This document shows, one piece after another, positions 25,369-34,625 of a DNA stretch of 64,000 bases. Below the pieces are notes generated by a model. That model was not told where the DNA came from. It did no database searches and saw only the letters and a list, made by a program, of their open reading frames with translations. Source of the DNA: Natronomonas salina (GTDB taxonomy: Archaea; Halobacteriota; Halobacteria; Halobacteriales; Haloarculaceae); assembly GCF_013391105.1 (NCBI RefSeq), contig NZ_CP058335.1, positions 620,001 to 684,000 of the forward strand, given 5' to 3'. The translations under genes and the position numbers were made by a program. Every line of letters begins with the position of its first letter. Position 1 is the first letter of the stretch.

Positions 25369-25818
25369 TCAGCCGACGACGGACAGGCCGACCGCCAGCG
25401 CCGAGAAGACGAACGCGCTCCACAGCGTCGCGACGAACCCGACTTTCAGCGACAGCGAGACGTAGGTCTGCCGGCGGAACCACTCGCCGATGGTCTCGGC
25501 CGGCTCAACCGGGGCGCCGCTGAACCGGTCCGGGCCGTACCCCGGACGAGCGGCGTCCGGCGGCAGGTCGTCCGTCGGGGATTCCCCGCCGACTTTGCCC
25601 GCTCCGCCGTCCTCGTCCGCCGCGGCCTCCCCGGGTCGGTAACTGGTCCGGCCCATGTCGGCGGTCACGTCGCGCGACCCAGGCGGGGTCCAGTCGTCGT
25701 CGAACGTCGGGGCGCACCGGTGGTAGCCCCGGCCGTGGTGGGTCGCACAGAGGTTCGACCCACAGCGTCCGCAGGTGTAGATGAGTTCGTCGCCGCAACC
25801 GCAGACGGCGCACTCCAT
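25369..25818 (-). CDS. Zinc-ribbon membrane-anchored small protein (AN1-like)
   Basis: 149 aa. N-terminal MECAVCGCGDELIYTCGRCG and CATHHGRGYHRC hold Cys/His ligands in an AN1-type zinc-finger spacing. A ~60-residue disordered Gly/Pro/Asp-rich linker follows, then a C-terminal transmembrane segment (VGFVATLWSAFVFSALAVGL). Start at 25818 places a TATA-like CTATATCAT about 28 nt upstream; ATGs at 25830 and 25866 in the same frame sit too close to or before that box. Function unknown. Confidence 0.7.
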   Translation of the reverse strand: MECAVCGCGDELIYTCGRCGSNLCATHHGRGYHRCAPTFDDDWTPPGSRDVTADMGRTSYRPGEAAADEDGGAGKVGGESPTDDLPPDAARPGYGPDRFSGAPVEPAETIGEWFRRQTYVSLSLKVGFVATLWSAFVFSALAVGLSVVG

Positions 25819-26026
25819 GGCAGTCGACATCGTCCCAGGAATGATATAGGGGGTCGGCCGGCTCACTCGCTGAGTCGACCCCCTCGGCTATGTCTCGCTC
25901 GAACCATCGGCGGACTCTCGTCCGAGAGCCTGCCGTCGGTCGGTTCCCCGACCGGTCTGGCCGCCATCAGAACGTTATTGCGGCGGGGTGGCGAACCGCC
26001 GGCAACGCGCGGTTCGCGCGCTCCAG

Positions 26027-27313
26027 ATGGAACGAACGTACTCGAACGCGGAGGTCCGGACGGTCGCCCTGGCGATCATCGCCGGCGTCTTCTTCGGCGG
26101 GGTGGCCACCGGCGTCGCGTTCCCGACGCTGCCGCTGCTCGACGAGGCGCTGGCCATCAGCGCCGTGATGCTGAGCCTCATCCTCTCGGCGAACCGCATC
26201 GCCCGACTGGTGATGAACACGCCGGCCGGCAGCGTCATCGACCGCGTCGGCGCCCGCAAGCCGATGATCTTCGGACTGTTCACGCAGGCGCTGGCGCCGT
26301 TCGGGTACGTCCTCGGGCTGCACACGCCGCCGATACCGCTCGGGCCCGTCCCGCTGCTCGGTGAGGTGTCCCTGCCGGGCATCGTCTTCGTGCTCTCGCG
26401 GGGGTTCTGGGGGGTCGGCAGCGCATTCGTGTTCATCGGGGCGTTCGCGACGATCACCCACGTCACGACGACGGACAACCGGGGACAGTGGATCGGCTAC
26501 ATGCGCGGCGGCCAGTCGCTCGGCTTCCCCACGGGGCTCATCCTCGGCGGCGTCCTCACCGACCTCGCCGACATGCAGACGGCGTTCCTCGTCGCGGGCG
26601 TCCTGGCGCTCGCCGCCGGGACCATCGCCGCGTTCGTCCTGCCGGAGGTCCGTGAGGCCGACGGCGACGCCCGCACCGCGAAGCTCCGGGAGGTCCCCGG
26701 CATGATAGCGCAACGGCCGTGGATCCTCCCCATCGGCTTCGGCAACTTCACCCTGCGGTTCCTCTGGGGCGGCGTCATCCTCACGACGCTGGTCCGCTAC
26801 GCGGCGGTCAACGAGATGCAGCTCTCGGCGCTCAGCGCCGCCGGCATCAGCGGCGTCGTCATGGGCGTCGGCGTCGTCGTCTCCGGCGCGACGACGGTCG
26901 CCAGCGGCTGGCTGTCCGACCGCGTCCGCTCCCGCGCTATCCTCACCGTCCCGGCGTTCGTCTCCTTCGCCGCCGGCTTCGCCGTCATCGCCTACGTCCC
27001 GACCATCGAGGCGCTGTTCGGCAGCCTGGTCCTGATGGGCTTAGGGATGGGCGGGGCCGCGCCCGCGCTGCTGGCCATCCTGGGGGACATCACGCCTGGC
27101 GAGGAGCTCGGGCGCATGGGAGGCGTCTACAACGTCTTCGGGGACGTCGGGCTCAGCCTCGGACCGCTGATCGCCATCCCGGCCGTCGAGCTCTGGCTCG
27201 GCTACGAGCTCACATACGTCCTCTCGGGGCTGCTCGTCCTGGCGTGCCTGCTCGTCGTCTCGGCGCCGCTGCTGCGCCGCGACGTGGCGACGCCATCCCC
27301 CGCGGCAGACTGA
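26027..27313 (+). CDS. MFS transporter
   Basis: 428-aa major facilitator with about twelve hydrophobic segments. The cytoplasmic loop motif after TM2 is seen as AGSVIDRVGARKPMIFGL, and its second-half counterpart as SGWLSDRVRSRAILT. It lacks a recognisable substrate signature; drug or metabolite export is as likely as uptake. A GTG at 25988 would add 13 basic residues, but the TATA-like GTTATTG at 25975 is too close, so the ATG at 26027 is preferred. 56 nt before hbd, same direction. Confidence 0.85.
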   Translation: MERTYSNAEVRTVALAIIAGVFFGGVATGVAFPTLPLLDEALAISAVMLSLILSANRIARLVMNTPAGSVIDRVGARKPMIFGLFTQALAPFGYVLGLHTPPIPLGPVPLLGEVSLPGIVFVLSRGFWGVGSAFVFIGAFATITHVTTTDNRGQWIGYMRGGQSLGFPTGLILGGVLTDLADMQTAFLVAGVLALAAGTIAAFVLPEVREADGDARTAKLREVPGMIAQRPWILPIGFGNFTLRFLWGGVILTTLVRYAAVNEMQLSALSAAGISGVVMGVGVVVSGATTVASGWLSDRVRSRAILTVPAFVSFAAGFAVIAYVPTIEALFGSLVLMGLGMGGAAPALLAILGDITPGEELGRMGGVYNVFGDVGLSLGPLIAIPAVELWLGYELTYVLSGLLVLACLLVVSAPLLRRDVATPSPAAD

Positions 27314-27369
27314 CAACTCCGCTCGCGAGAACGGAAGTTTATCGTCGCCCGCCCGCGCTACATCCACAC

Positions 27370-28251
27370 ATGCAGGTGACTGTCATCGGAGCCGGGAGTA
27401 TGGGCCACGGCATCGCGCAGGTGTCGGCGATGGCCGGCCACGAGGTGCGGCTCAACGACGTCGACGAGGAGCGCGTCCAGTCGGGTCTCGACGGCATCGA
27501 GTCGAACCTGGAGGGCGGCGTCGAGCGCGGGAAGGTCTCGGAGTCGGAGCGCGACGAGGCCCTCGAACGCATCACCGGCGACGCGGACCTCGAGGCCGCG
27601 GTCTCCGACGCCGACCTCGTCGTCGAGGCGGTCCCGGAGGACATGGACCTCAAGAAGGGGATCTTCACCGACGTCGAGGCGGCCGCCCCGGGCGACGCCA
27701 TCCTCGGGTCGAACACCTCGTCGCTGTCGGTGACCGAACTGGCCAGCGCCCTGGAGTCGCCGGAGCGGGCCGTCGGTCTCCACTTCTTCAACCCGCCGCA
27801 CATCATGGACCTCGTCGAGATCGTCGTCGCCGAGCAGACGAGCGAGGCCGTCGAGGTCGCCGCCGTCGAGTACGTCGAGGGGCTCGGCAAGGAGGCGGTC
27901 GTCGTCCGGGACAGCGCCGGGTTCGCCTCCTCGCGGCTCGGCGTCGCGCTCGGCCTGGAAGCGATCCGGATGGTCGAGTCCGGCGTCGCGAGCGTCGAGG
28001 ACATCGACACCGCGATGGAGGAGGGGTACAGCCACCCGATGGGCCCCCTCGAACTCACCGACCTCGTGGGCCTGGACGTCCGCCTGGACATCGCCGAGTA
28101 CCTCCGCGAGGAACTGGGCGAGCGGTTCCGGCCGCCGCAGCTCCTGAAGAAGAAGGTCCGGGCCGGCAAGCTCGGCAAGAAGTCCGGCGAGGGCTTCTAC
28201 GTCTGGGAGGACGGTGAAGCGGTCGGCGTCAGCGGGGAGGTGGACCGATGA
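27370..28251 (+). CDS. hbd: 3-hydroxyacyl-CoA dehydrogenase
   Basis: 293-aa enzyme oxidising 3-hydroxyacyl-CoA with NAD. Dinucleotide motif VIGAGSMGHGIAQ at residues 4-16, acidic NAD selector in RLNDVDEER, catalytic-region LHFFNPPHIMDLVEIV with the His-Glu pair, and the dimerisation domain SAGFASSRLG plus HPMGPLELTDLVGLD. Stop overlaps the start of the enoyl-CoA hydratase gene by ATGA, so the two consecutive beta-oxidation steps are translationally coupled. Confidence 0.93.
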   Translation: MQVTVIGAGSMGHGIAQVSAMAGHEVRLNDVDEERVQSGLDGIESNLEGGVERGKVSESERDEALERITGDADLEAAVSDADLVVEAVPEDMDLKKGIFTDVEAAAPGDAILGSNTSSLSVTELASALESPERAVGLHFFNPPHIMDLVEIVVAEQTSEAVEVAAVEYVEGLGKEAVVVRDSAGFASSRLGVALGLEAIRMVESGVASVEDIDTAMEEGYSHPMGPLELTDLVGLDVRLDIAEYLREELGERFRPPQLLKKKVRAGKLGKKSGEGFYVWEDGEAVGVSGEVDR

Positions 28252-29087
28252 GCGACTCCTTCGCTGACGTCGGTTCGAACTTCGAGTTCGTCAGGACCGA
28301 CGTGGACGCCGACGCGAAGGTCGGCACGATCACCATCGAGCGGCCGGACGCCCGCAACGCGCTGAACGCGACGGTCCGCGAGGAGCTGCAGGCGGCCGTC
28401 GACGCCGCGGAGGCAGACGACGACGTCCGCGTGCTCGTCCTCACCGGCAGCGAGGAGGGCGGCGCCTTCATCGCCGGCGCGGACATCACGGAGTTCCGCG
28501 AGCGCGACCACGTCGAGCAGCGGGAGATCAGCCAGCGGCCCCGCGTCTACGAGGCCTTCGCCGACGCCGACCTGCCGGTGATCGCCGCGATCAACGGCCA
28601 CTGCCTCGGCGGCGGCTGCGAGGTCGCCCAGGCCTGCGACGTCCGGATCGCCAAGGACGGCGCGAAGCTCGGCCAGCCCGAGATCAACCTCGGGATCATC
28701 CCGGGCGGCGGCGGCACCCAGCGGCTCCCCGACCTCGTCGGCGAGGGCCAGGCGCTGAAGCTCATCCTCTCCGGCGAGCTGATCGACGCCGACGAGGCGA
28801 AGGAGATCGGCCTCGTCGAGGAGGTCCACGACGAGGGCGACTTCGAGGACCGCGTCTACGAGCTGGCGGGCACAATCGCCGAGAAGAGCCCGCTGGCGCT
28901 GCGGCACGCCAAGGAGGCTGTCCGCGCCGGCTCGCGGATGGGCCGCAATGAGGGACTGGACTACGAGATCGAGCTGTTCAGCTCGCTGTTCGGCACCCAC
29001 GACATGCAGGAGGGCGTCGATCGACGCGTTCTTCGAGGACCGCGACCCCGAGTTCGAGGGGAACTAGCGAGACTCCTAGCAGAGTAG
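28248..29087 (+). CDS. Enoyl-CoA hydratase with frameshifted C-terminus
   Basis: 279-aa crotonase-fold enzyme. RPDARNALNATVREELQ, the oxyanion loop GGAFIAGADITEF, the glycine-rich GHCLGGGCEVAQACD with the following catalytic Glu pair region LGQPEINLGIIPGGGGTQ are all present. The normal family end (EGVDAFFEDRDPEFEGN stop) is encoded, but a TCGA tandem duplication at 29017-29024 shifts the frame, so the last ~20 residues read DRRVLRGPRPRVRGE and the stop moves from 29067 to 29087. The lost tail helps shape the trimer and active site in crotonases. May be a real mutation or an assembly error. Confidence 0.9.
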   Translation: MSDSFADVGSNFEFVRTDVDADAKVGTITIERPDARNALNATVREELQAAVDAAEADDDVRVLVLTGSEEGGAFIAGADITEFRERDHVEQREISQRPRVYEAFADADLPVIAAINGHCLGGGCEVAQACDVRIAKDGAKLGQPEINLGIIPGGGGTQRLPDLVGEGQALKLILSGELIDADEAKEIGLVEEVHDEGDFEDRVYELAGTIAEKSPLALRHAKEAVRAGSRMGRNEGLDYEIELFSSLFGTHDMQEGVDRRVLRGPRPRVRGELARLLAE

Positions 29088-29272
29088 GGGGTTTCGAGTA
29101 GGCGAACGAGTAGCTGATCGTCCCGTGGGCAGGCGGAGCGAGGGTCGGGGCGAACCGCGGGAATCGGACAGCAAGCGTCGTCGTTCCCCCGCCAGCACCG
29201 AGTGGCCGCCCCGGCTGACCGGGAGACCACAGAACGCGGGTTTCATTCGCCCCGGCCGAGTAGCAGGGGCCC

Positions 29273-30727
29273 GTGTCGGGGACCGAGCGCAAGCGGGTCG
29301 ACATGACGAGCGGGCCGATCGTCCCGAAGCTGGCCGAGTTAGCCTGGCCGCTCGTCCTCGGGAACCTGCTGCAGACGGTCTACAACCTCGCGGACATGTT
29401 CTGGGTGGGGCGGGTGAGTCCCGACGCCGTCGCGGCGGTCTCGCTGATGTTCCCGCTGACCTACCTGTTCATCTCGACGGCGCTGGGGCTCTCGGCGGCG
29501 ACGATCGCGCTCGTCTCCCAGTACGTCGGCGCCGGCGACGACCGCCGCGCCGACCGGGTCGTGGCCCAGACGATCCTGCTGACGCTCGTCGTCTCGACGG
29601 CGCTGGCGGCCCTCGGGCTGTGGTTCCGCCGGGAGATGCTGGCGCTCATCGGCGCCGAGGGCGCGGTGTTCGACGCGTCGCTGGCGTACATCGAGGTCAT
29701 CTTCCTCGCGCTGCCGCTGACGTTCCTGTTCCTGGGGTTCCGCGCGTCGCTGCAGGGCGCGGGTGACACGAAGACTGCGATGTGGCTGATGCTGCTGTCG
29801 GCGGGGCTCAACGTCGTCGTCGACCCGTTCTTCATCCTCGGGTGGGGGCCGTTCCCGGCGATGGGGACGCGCGGTGCCGCGTGGGCGACGTTCCTCTCGC
29901 GGGCCTTCGCCACCGCCGCCGGCGTCGCCGTCCTGCTGCACGGCGGCTTCGGCGTCAAGCTCCGCGTCCGCGACCTGCGGCCGGACGTCGAACTCCTCCG
30001 GAAGCTCGTCGGCGTCGGCTACCCGGCGGCCATCGACGGCTGGGCGCGGAGCTTCGCGGCGGTGGTGATGGCGGCGTTCGTCACGCCGTTCGGGACCGCC
30101 GCCATCGCGGCCTACGGCATCGGCGTCCGGCTGATGTCGGTCACCTGGACGGTCGCCGGCGCGGTCGGGCAGGCCACCTCCACCGGCGTCGGCCAGAACC
30201 TCGGCGCCGGGACGCCGGACCGCGCGAAGTCGGTGACGTGGGTCGCGACCGCCGGGACGATGGTCGTCCTCTTCGCGGTGGGCGCGCTCTGCGTCGCGGT
30301 CCCGGAGCCCGTCATCGGCGTCTTCGTCGAGGACCCCGGCGTGATCGCCGAGGGGCAGGTCTTCCTGCGCTACATCGCGCCGTTCTGGGCGTTCTTCGGC
30401 GGGACGATGGTGATACAGGGCGCGTTCCGCGGCGCCGGCCAGACGAAGGTCGCGATGGCGCTGTCGTTCCTCTCGCGGTGGGTGTTCCGCGTCCCGGTCG
30501 CCGTCGCGCTCGCCTTCACCACGGTCACGGTCCCCCTGGTCGGCGTCACGGTCGACGTCGGCCCGTCCATCGGCGTCCAGGGGATCTGGGCGGCGTTCTC
30601 GTTCGGCGCGTTCGCGTCGTTCCTCGTCGCCGTCTTCTGGTTCCGGCTGGGCCGCTGGACCGAGGGCGTCATTGAGGGCGACCGGCCAGAGACGGAACTG
30701 GAGGAGATCGAGTCGGTCGACGACTGA
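29273..30727 (+). CDS. MATE-family efflux transporter
   Basis: 484-aa NorM/DinF-type multidrug and toxin extruder with about twelve membrane segments in two homologous halves (PLVLGNLLQTVYNLADMFWV and, in the second half, YPAAIDGWARSFAAVVM). GFRASLQGAGDTKTAM and GAFRGAGQTKVAM mark the equivalent loops. It should couple substrate export to a Na+ or H+ gradient. The GTG at 29273 starts MSGTERKRVDMTSGPIV; an ATG at residue 11 is an alternative. The 185-nt gap to the hydratase gene has no gene. Confidence 0.88.
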   Translation: MSGTERKRVDMTSGPIVPKLAELAWPLVLGNLLQTVYNLADMFWVGRVSPDAVAAVSLMFPLTYLFISTALGLSAATIALVSQYVGAGDDRRADRVVAQTILLTLVVSTALAALGLWFRREMLALIGAEGAVFDASLAYIEVIFLALPLTFLFLGFRASLQGAGDTKTAMWLMLLSAGLNVVVDPFFILGWGPFPAMGTRGAAWATFLSRAFATAAGVAVLLHGGFGVKLRVRDLRPDVELLRKLVGVGYPAAIDGWARSFAAVVMAAFVTPFGTAAIAAYGIGVRLMSVTWTVAGAVGQATSTGVGQNLGAGTPDRAKSVTWVATAGTMVVLFAVGALCVAVPEPVIGVFVEDPGVIAEGQVFLRYIAPFWAFFGGTMVIQGAFRGAGQTKVAMALSFLSRWVFRVPVAVALAFTTVTVPLVGVTVDVGPSIGVQGIWAAFSFGAFASFLVAVFWFRLGRWTEGVIEGDRPETELEEIESVDD

Positions 30728-30884
30728 CCCCTGTCCCGGATGCCGATTCTCGGGGGATGGTCGTCGGCTACCCGGCTACCGCTACCGTATCCACCGGTAC
30801 GACCGGCGCGGAGTCGGTCCGCTCGCGGATGAAGCTCCTCCACGACCACGAGCGAGCGCCGCCGCGACGGGCGAGGAGTGACAA

Positions 30885-32681
30885 TCAGGTACGGACGACG
30901 AACCGGGCGCCGCCGGCGTCGCTCTCCTCGACGTCGACGGCCCAGCCGTGGCCCTCCGCAATCCGCTCGACGATTGCCAGCCCGAAGCCGGTCCCCTCGT
31001 CGCTGGTCGTGTGACCGACGTCGAAGATGGAGTCGTGTCGCTCCGGGGGGACGCCGGGGCCGTCGTCGGCGACGTAGAACCCGCTGCCGTCCTCGAGCGG
31101 GCCGACGCGGACGGTGACGTCGGAGCCGCCGTGTTCGACCGCGTTGGCGAAGAGGTTCTCGAGCAGGCGGTGGACGTGCTCGGGGTCGGCCTCGAACCGG
31201 AGTTCGCCGTCGACGGCGAGGGTGGCGCCGCCGGTCTCGACGAGCGACCACGACCGCTCGGCCGACCGCTCGAGGGAGACCGGCTCCAGCTCGCCGACCT
31301 GGTCGCCCTCGGACGCCAGCCAGAGCACGTCGGTGATGATCTCGTCCATGTGGTCGAGGGACTCCCGGACGCGCTCGAGGTCGTCGTCTTCGCCGATGCG
31401 GTTCTCGAGGAGGTCGAGGAAGCCCATCGCGACCGACAGGGGGTTCTGGAGGTCGTGGGAGACGATGCCGGCGAACTCGTCGAGCCGCTCGTTCTGTCGC
31501 TCCAGGTCGCGGTAGTTCTCGACGCTCTCGAGGACGGCCTCGAGGTTCGCGGTGAACACCCGCCCGATGGCGAGGTCCGTGTCGTCGAAGGCGTCCGGTT
31601 CCGGGCTGGTGAGCCGAGCGACGCCGTAGTCGCCGGCCGACAGGAGGAGTTCGCTGCCGGTCTGCCCGTCCGGTTCTTCGATCGGTCGGGTCTCGGCAGC
31701 TTCGACGGCTTCGACCGGGCAGTCGCACGCCTCCAGGGACGCGGCCTCGCCCTCGGCATCGGGGCCGCTACGCGCCGCGGGGACGAGTTCGCCCTCGTCG
31801 TCGTGGCAGCAGATGCAGACGGTCTCGGCGTCGAAGAGCGCGGCGAGCTGGTCGCAGGCCCGCTCGGCGACCCCGCCGGTCGTGTCGTCCTCGAGCCACG
31901 CCCGGGTCGCGTCGTGGAGCGTCTCGAGTCGCTCCTCGCGCCTGATCCGGTCGGTGATGTCGGCGTTGACGGCGACGAAGCGTTCGATCCGGCCGTCGAC
32001 GACGATGGGGGCGATGGTCTGGTTGACGACGTAGCGGGAGCCGTCCGCGCGGTGGTTGACGAGCTCGCTCTGCCAGACGTCGCCGGCGAGGATCGTCTCC
32101 CAGAGGTTCTCGTAGAACGCCGGGCCGTGCTCGCCGGACTTGAGGATGCGCGGCGTCCGACCAATGGCCTGCTCGGCCGTGTAGCCGGTCGTCGCCTCGA
32201 AGGCCGGGTTGACATACAGGATCGTGCCGTCGGTGTCAGTGATGTAGATGGAGTGACCGGCCTGCTCGACGGCGTGCTTGAAGCTCCGCAGCTGGACGTC
32301 GCCGCCGGTCTCCCGGTCCGCGAGGATCTCCGCGACGCGGGCGGCCACTTGCTCGAAGCGGTCCTCGGCGGTCGACGGGACGTACTCGACGCCGTCCGTC
32401 CGCAGTGCCCGGACGGCAAGTGCCTCGCTACCCGACTCGGGCGCCAGGACGAATGGGATCGCCGGCGCGGTCTCCCGCAGCGCGTCGACGACCGCCACGC
32501 CCTCCCCGTCGGGCAGGGTCGCGTCGCTGACGACGCAGTCGAACGCGTCCGCCGCCAGCGCCGAGCGGGCGCCCTCGATGGAGGAACGGCCGACGACCTC
32601 GACGTCCGACTCGTCGGCGAGTGCGGCGTCGACGCTGGCGACGAAGGGCTCACGGCCCACACAGCAGACGCTCTGACCCAC
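30885..32681 (-). CDS. Hybrid sensor histidine kinase (receiver-like, PAS, GAF, HisKA, HATPase)
   Basis: 598 aa, cytoplasmic. Residues 4-120 form a receiver-like domain with Asp53 (CVVSDATLPDGEG). A PAS domain follows at ~125-245 (AGHSIYITDTDGTILYVNP), a GAF-type domain at ~255-390 with a Cys-rich patch (CICCHDDEGE, CDCPVEA), then HisKA with His409 (GIVSHDLQNPLSVAMG) and an HATPase (NLFANAVEHGG, DDGPGVPPE, GTGFGLAIVERI). GTG start at 32681. The output regulator is unknown; no response regulator gene is adjacent. The PAS may sense redox or light; no ligand-binding residue stands out. Confidence 0.88.
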   Translation of the reverse strand: MGQSVCCVGREPFVASVDAALADESDVEVVGRSSIEGARSALAADAFDCVVSDATLPDGEGVAVVDALRETAPAIPFVLAPESGSEALAVRALRTDGVEYVPSTAEDRFEQVAARVAEILADRETGGDVQLRSFKHAVEQAGHSIYITDTDGTILYVNPAFEATTGYTAEQAIGRTPRILKSGEHGPAFYENLWETILAGDVWQSELVNHRADGSRYVVNQTIAPIVVDGRIERFVAVNADITDRIRREERLETLHDATRAWLEDDTTGGVAERACDQLAALFDAETVCICCHDDEGELVPAARSGPDAEGEAASLEACDCPVEAVEAAETRPIEEPDGQTGSELLLSAGDYGVARLTSPEPDAFDDTDLAIGRVFTANLEAVLESVENYRDLERQNERLDEFAGIVSHDLQNPLSVAMGFLDLLENRIGEDDDLERVRESLDHMDEIITDVLWLASEGDQVGELEPVSLERSAERSWSLVETGGATLAVDGELRFEADPEHVHRLLENLFANAVEHGGSDVTVRVGPLEDGSGFYVADDGPGVPPERHDSIFDVGHTTSDEGTGFGLAIVERIAEGHGWAVDVEESDAGGARFVVRT

Positions 32682-32829
32682 GATGGAGGGTCCTTGCAGC
32701 TGACGGGTATAAAAAGAGTCGACTCGATGGTGTCGGCGGCCGATACGTGTCGTCGCACTGTCACCGACGCGTGTTCCGCCGATCGGTTCGACCCCGGGAC
32801 TCTTGGGAGCGGGCGGCGTCCACCCGCTC

Positions 32830-33666
32830 GTGAAGCGGTACCCGTCGGTCCCGCACGCGGAGGACTCACCGGCGCTGTTCGACGGCGGCCACCTCTGGGT
32901 GCAGGAGCTGCTCGACGGCGCGCACCTCCGGTTTCGGATGGAGCCCTCCGGCGCACTCCGGTTCGGCGACCGAGAGCGGGTGTTCAGAGACGGCGGCGTC
33001 CCGCTGGCCTACGACCACGCCGTCCGGCACGTCCGCGAGTCGCTCGACCGAGCGGCGCTCCGGGCGGCCGTCGACGACGTCGGGTCGGTCGTCTTCTTCG
33101 CCGAGGCGATGCACAGACAGGCGGTCGCCTACGACTGGCACCGGACGCCGTCGGTGCTCGGCGTCGACGTCTGGGACGAGGACAGCGGGCGGTTCCTGCC
33201 GCCCGACGCGGTCGAGCAGATCTTCGAGCGGCTCGGACTGGAGCCGGTCAACACCTTCGAGAAGGAGGTCAGGGCGGCCGACTTCCAGCCCGAGTCCGCG
33301 ACCTTCCCGCAGTCGGCGTGGCGGGAAGGCCCCGCGGCCGGACTGTTCCTGCGGAACAAGACCGGCGGGCGGGCGAGGCTCCCGAATCCAGCCGTCGAAC
33401 TGGACGCGGACCCGGAGCCGCTGACCGGGGAGGCCGAGGTGCTGGCTGCTCGCTACGCCGACGACGAGCGGCTCCGGCGGGTAGCCGAGACGGTGGACTC
33501 CCGAGAGGGCGCGGTCACCTTCGAGTCGCTGTTCGACAGAGCGTTCGAGTCGATCCTCCGGGAGACGCACGCGCGACTCGACCACGGACAGACGACACTC
33601 GACGTCGGCGAGTTCCGTTCGGCCGTGGCTGCTCGGTGTCGGGCGTGGCTGGCCGAGCAAGAGTGA
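32830..33666 (+). CDS. RNA-ligase-fold protein lacking the catalytic Lys
   Basis: 278 aa. The fold of T4 Rnl2-like nucleotidyltransferases is suggested by LWVQELLDGAHLRFR (motif I region), VVFFAEAMHRQAVAYDW (motif III/IIIa-like), VLGVDVWDEDSGRFLP, and AAGLFLRNKTGGRARL (motif IV/V-like). Motif I should be KxDG; here residues 27-30 are LLDG, so the Lys that carries AMP is Leu. The protein may therefore bind but not adenylate, or use another residue. Start at the GTG giving MKRYPSVPHAED; a TTG at 32803 is less likely. It stands alone. Confidence 0.65.
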   Translation: MKRYPSVPHAEDSPALFDGGHLWVQELLDGAHLRFRMEPSGALRFGDRERVFRDGGVPLAYDHAVRHVRESLDRAALRAAVDDVGSVVFFAEAMHRQAVAYDWHRTPSVLGVDVWDEDSGRFLPPDAVEQIFERLGLEPVNTFEKEVRAADFQPESATFPQSAWREGPAAGLFLRNKTGGRARLPNPAVELDADPEPLTGEAEVLAARYADDERLRRVAETVDSREGAVTFESLFDRAFESILRETHARLDHGQTTLDVGEFRSAVAARCRAWLAEQE

Positions 33667-33700
33667 GATCTTCGATGGTGAGGGTCGACTCGGGGTCGCG

Positions 33701-34462
33701 CTAAAGCGGGAGGACCGAGACGCCGAGGGCGTAGCTCGCGGCGATGTCGGCGGCGAACAGCAGGAAGGTCGCGGCCGCGGCGTAGTGGACCCACGCGCGG
33801 TTCAGCAGCCGCGCCGTGCGGTGGAAGACCAAGGCGACGAGCAGGCTCACCGGGACGATGGCGAGCATCTCGCCCACCCAGATGGCCGGGTGGGCGCCGT
33901 ACTGCACCGCCAGCCCGATGGTCACGAGCTGGGTCTTGTCGCCGAACTCGGCGACCCCCATCGCCGAGAGCGCCGCGGCGTACCCGCCGTCGTAATCGCC
34001 GGACGCACCGAGTTCGGCCGTCTCCTCGTCGACGCCAGCGCCGTCCGTCGTCCGACTGGCCACGGGGGACTCCCCGGGTTCGCCGGCCTGTCGTTGACCG
34101 CCGTCGCCCATCTCGCCCTCACCGGACTCGCGGTCGGTGCCGTCGTCGGGGCCGAGGATCGATCCGTCGTCGCCGCGGTACTGCGAGTACAGGATCATCG
34201 CGGCGAAGGCGACGAAGAGGGTCGCGGTCAGCGCGTCGAGGTAGACCGTGGCGACGGCGTCCGTCAGCGCCTCGCCGACGAGTATCTCGACGGCGGTCCA
34301 GGCGCCGAAGGCCGTCGCGGCGCCGGCGACGACGCGATACGGGTCGTACCGCGTCGCGAGGGCCGCGATGACGAGCTGGCCCTTCTCACCGGGCAGCGCC
34401 AGCAGCTGGAGGAGGAACGCGGTCCCGAGGACCTCGACCCACGGTGCCATCATGTCGAACAA
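33701..34462 (-). CDS. GDT1/TMEM165-family membrane protein
   Basis: 253 aa, two halves of about three membrane helices joined by a ~65-residue acidic loop (about 100-165). The second half has the family motif EFGDKT (Glu172, Asp175, Lys176, Thr177). The first half has only LPGEKGQ at 23-29 in the matching place, so one of two cation-site motifs is altered. The family is linked to Mn2+/Ca2+ transport. Convergent with the RNA-ligase-like gene, 34 nt apart; divergent from the TAT hydrolase gene (163 nt). Confidence 0.8.
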   Translation of the reverse strand: MFDMMAPWVEVLGTAFLLQLLALPGEKGQLVIAALATRYDPYRVVAGAATAFGAWTAVEILVGEALTDAVATVYLDALTATLFVAFAAMILYSQYRGDDGSILGPDDGTDRESGEGEMGDGGQRQAGEPGESPVASRTTDGAGVDEETAELGASGDYDGGYAAALSAMGVAEFGDKTQLVTIGLAVQYGAHPAIWVGEMLAIVPVSLLVALVFHRTARLLNRAWVHYAAAATFLLFAADIAASYALGVSVLPL

Positions 34463-34625
34463 CTCCGGGCCGACGGATGAAATCGTCGGGTCGTCCCGAG
34501 CGGCGCGGCGGCTTAAAGAGGCCCGGATGTACGGTGCAAGGGCTAACCCGGTCCCGGGTCATCGTATGCGTGACTATGACAGACGATCGGCGAGCGGACG
34601 GGCGTTCCTGCGACGGTGAGCGACG

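Noticed and set aside
32770-32830. GGTTCGACCCC resembling a tRNA T loop on the plus strand
   Set aside because: Flanking bases do not pair as a T stem or acceptor stem.
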